From: Solicoccozyma terricola
Lineage: Eukaryota > Basidiomycota > Tremellomycetes > Filobasidiales > Piskurozymaceae
Assembly: GCA_001600875.1 (NCBI GenBank)
Contig: BCLD01000009.1
Location: 292,954-330,428 of the forward strand
Direction: 5' to 3'
Length of the DNA stretch: 37,475 nt
Each line of letters starts with the position of its first letter. The first letter of the stretch is position 1. The notes below the pieces were generated by a model. That model saw only the letters and a list, made by a program, of their open reading frames with translations, did not search any database and was not told the DNA's origin. This document shows positions 35,101-37,475 of this stretch, one piece after another. The position numbers were made by a program, and so were the translations under genes.

Positions 35101-36901
35101 GAAGAAAACTCGCTGGTATACCGACAACCTTTGTTCCACGTCACGCAATCAGACTCGGTGATTTCTGTGGCAGAGTCGGCCTTGCCGTACTGGCTCCCGC
35201 TTGGTTTGGGACCGTATGGAGGGCGGAAAGCGGTGCAGACTTTTGTCCTTTATGATCAGGATGGAGTGTGTCGTGCAGATGTCGTTGACTGGCAGCATCG
35301 ATTGGCACAGGCTTTCGAGGTGGGTGGGCTCGTGGCCGTGTGAGATTCTCACACGAGCCCATGCATGTCTAACGAAAAACCTCGCTCGTCGCAGGCTCAT
35401 CATCTTGGAAATCATATCCTGGAAACCAATGATAAGAATTCCTCGATAATCGGAGTGGCGGAAGACAGGTGGAAGGAAGCCATCGGTATGTCGTGTTTTT
35501 AATAAATTGCGCACTACTACCACCTCATGAACAAGTTTGATAATCCCCCAACAGACCCTGTAATACGCCTTGCGATCGAGGACGAGATTGAGATTGTCAT
35601 TTTCGCCGTCGTGGCCCCTCAAGATACCCCGGACCGTCGACTCGCTACCTCGAGTGGTCTAATCAACGCATACATCTCGTCTCTAAAGGCTTTAGTGGCT
35701 TCATTCGAGGATGAGGAGGATGCGATTCGAATCATCTCCCGTCGAGTCGTATTGCAGATGATCGAGGAGTGTGACATTCGAGAGCCATGGACGGTTGGAC
35801 AGCAGGCTATTCGGATGTACGACCGATTGTCTCGACCTGTCCATCGACAAGCTCCAAGACTGCTTGAGAACAGCGATACGCCTCGGATAATCAGTTATAT
35901 TCGTGCTCCAGCCTTCCGGCTAGCCAAACCTGTTGGACTACCCCGTGTTGCGCCGTACTTTACGGCACGATGGCCACCTCCTGCGATCGACGTCTTGGAG
36001 ACACATGGTTTGATGCACGTCGCGTATGCATTCTCACGAACCGGTCGGAGTATGTACGTGTTCGGGATCGACGAGCTGGGAGAGACTTGGGATGTGAAGA
36101 GGATGTCAGTCGTTGGTGGGAAAGATGGTGTTCGAATGGCGATCGATGAGATTTGGCGATTTGCAAAGAGGGTGATGGGTCGAGCGGCGATTGAATGGAG
36201 ATTGGCGATCGTTCGTCTTGGTTCGCCTTCGTTGGTGGAGTTGCAGGGTGAGTTTCGAGGGCTCGTAAAATGGCATCCAAATGGCTTCCAGCCTGTTGCT
36301 GACGCGAACCGCCGCCGTCGCTCTCCCTCCCTGGTCTGGTACCGAAGGATGGACGAGGCTGTTCGAGGGAGAGCTCGCGCGTTCTCCTGTCGCCATACAC
36401 GTTCTCTTCTTTTCTTACGACTATGCTCCAGGTTCAAGGTCAGGATCGGGATCGGGATCGGGATCGAGATCGACATCGACATCGAGATCTGTCCCGACGA
36501 TCACCACCGGCACCGTCACCGTCGGCCAACCATCGGGGTGTTTGGTCCTACCCACTCGAATCGCCATTAAATGTCCACCTGACATCGTACCGAGCGGTAG
36601 TCACGGCAACGTATACCCTCTAATCACTGCCATCCTGACGACACCACCTACCCTTCCATGTCCTCCGATGGCTCTTCATCACCTTCTCGGTCTATCTACA
36701 TCAATGTCAACACTTAAACAGAGTGATGTTTCATTTTTGAAGACGGTCGCGCAAGATTATCACGATTTACGATCACTCGGTATACATCGTTGGGGGGAAC
36801 CAAAGGACTGTCCTATGCCAGCTCATATCGCGATGGTGGCTATGCTATCTGTGTCTCTATCTGATCTGGACAATGTGCAACGGGGGGGCAAGGGGGTGTG
36901 A
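32132..36901 (+). CDS. MED13: Mediator complex subunit 13 (kinase module)
   Basis: MED13 (yeast Ssn2/Srb9) links the CDK8 kinase module to core Mediator in the nucleus. Exons 32132-32486, 32581-32869, 32946-35319, 35395-35485, 35555-36247 and 36348-36901 give 1451 aa in consistent phase. Evidence comprises the N-terminal region RCRLWPILQPAVFL followed by DRLYDDFVEIL; the acidic hallmark MVTEDDFDFFDAPAG; YGPSARSKQRRSRFWPYG; and the C-terminal PIWI-like domain with HVAYAFSRTGRSMYVFGIDE, AIEWRLAIVRLGSPSLVEL and VAIHVLFFSYDYAPGS. The long acidic, Ser-rich middle is typical of the disordered linker. A Gly-Ser/Arg-Ser repeat follows at about 36428-36495. Intron 5 uses the acceptor at 36347; the nearer CCAG at 36291 puts the frame into a stop. 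The start codon is a judgement between 32132 and 31883. Confidence 0.88.
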
Positions 36902-36946
36902 TGGGGATGATGTGATGTATGGACCTTTTGGGGGACAGAGTAAAGG

Positions 36947-37012
<66 letters not shown>

Positions 37013-37475
37013 GGTGTTCTGACATGACGCCGTGGTCTGATTGTATGGATCCAAGTATGTTTTGATATTCGCATGAGTTGGATGACGACGTCGGATTGAA
37101 AAACAAACATCAACAGATGCGCGCGGGGTGTTTGTGTGTCTCGTCTCACTGCCAGAAATGTATTAATAAATTGGGGGAAACAGAGTCCACAGACACACAC
37201 ACCAGATGGAAACTGGTGGGAGGGCATGGGGAGGGCATGGGATGCGTAGGTCGGGCACGGCCATGTCCCGCAGAGTGACCCCGGAGGCAGGTGGGGGTGG
37301 TCAGGCAGCCCACCACCACCCACCCACCACCCACGAACCAAAAATTGCATTGCACGATGAGCTTCCATTCCCCGGAAGCTACCATTTTCCCGGTGCGATC
37401 CTTCTTCTTCTGTCTCTGTCTCTGCTCTGTGTCTGGTGTCTGGTGCTCTGTTGTGGGCTGCTGTCCCCCCCCCCC
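36902..37475. other. Terminal region after MED13
   Basis: No gene is supported. It contains the 64-G run (36948-37011) and a CT-rich stretch (about 37398-37455: TCT/GTCT repeats) that ends in a run of 11 C at the last base. Long proline- and glycine-type frames here are artefacts of the homopolymer. The window stops inside the C-run. Confidence 0.6.
36948..37011. repeat. 64-base G homopolymer
   Basis: An uninterrupted run of 64 G starts 46 bp after the MED13 stop codon. It is by far the longest of the C/G homopolymers in this window. Confidence 0.95.

Noticed and set aside
36281..36347. MED13 exon 6 starting at the CCAG acceptor (36291)
   Set aside because: That acceptor brings a TGA into frame. 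The acceptor at 36347 restores the phase and leaves a branch-point-like CTGAC inside the intron.
36823..37368. Proline-rich minus-strand ORFs
   Set aside because: They are produced entirely by the 64-G homopolymer and have no flanking protein-like sequence.

Overview
This looks like the left end of a fungal chromosome. It opens with 15 perfect TAACCC telomere repeats (TTAGGG on the other strand). Behind them lie densely packed genes broken by many short GT-AG introns, mostly 45-110 nt. The gene set (EFR3, VPS52, MED13, galactokinase, ECM4-type glutathione transferase, Ty3/gypsy relic) is eukaryotic, and the intron density points to a basidiomycete, probably a tremellomycete-like yeast. The clade is an inference; the fungal assignment is secure.

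Layout. (1) 1-108: telomere. (2) 297-3289: a head-to-head GDP-L-fucose gene pair. GDP-L-fucose synthase (minus strand, 13 exons, 332 aa) is intact and ends 188 bp from the telomere. Its partner GDP-mannose 4,6-dehydratase (plus strand) survives only as its first three exons. (3) About 3295-6528: a degenerate Ty3/gypsy element with two gag frameshifts, a stop inside the zinc knuckle, an open protease frame and a reverse transcriptase cut off at its start. (4) 6958-7822: two small unrecognised genes in convergent orientation. (5) 9068-10618: an ECM4-type glutathionyl-hydroquinone reductase with 9 exons. (6) 11090-12065: an unrecognised ORF and a small PH-like protein. (7) 12965-13734: a nitroreductase-like gene behind a 93-bp CCAT repeat. 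(8) 14382-16006: an F-box protein. (9) 16371-17085: an unrecognised multi-exon gene with its 5' end unresolved. (10) 17456-19541: galactokinase. (11) 19904-21313: a secreted GH10 xylanase. (12) 21932-22315: a MITE-like inverted-repeat element. (13) 22729-26394: EFR3, convergent with VPS52 (26413 to at least 28866). (14) 29519-31771: a serine lipase. (15) 32132-36901: Mediator subunit MED13. (16) 36948-37011: a run of 64 G; the window ends in a run of C.

How genes relate. The dehydratase and synthase catalyse consecutive steps from GDP-mannose to GDP-L-fucose and share a 439-bp intergenic region. With the dehydratase broken, the route works only if another copy exists elsewhere. Xylanase and galactokinase are plausible plant-sugar utilisation functions. 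EFR3 (plasma-membrane PI4-kinase anchor), VPS52 (endosome-to-Golgi tethering) and MED13 (transcription) are housekeeping genes, so the sequence passes from a disturbed telomere-proximal zone into ordinary chromosome. Long C/G homopolymers recur in introns and gene flanks, some next to ambiguous bases (N). Exon models below were built by hand from splice consensus and reading-frame phase; no searches were run.
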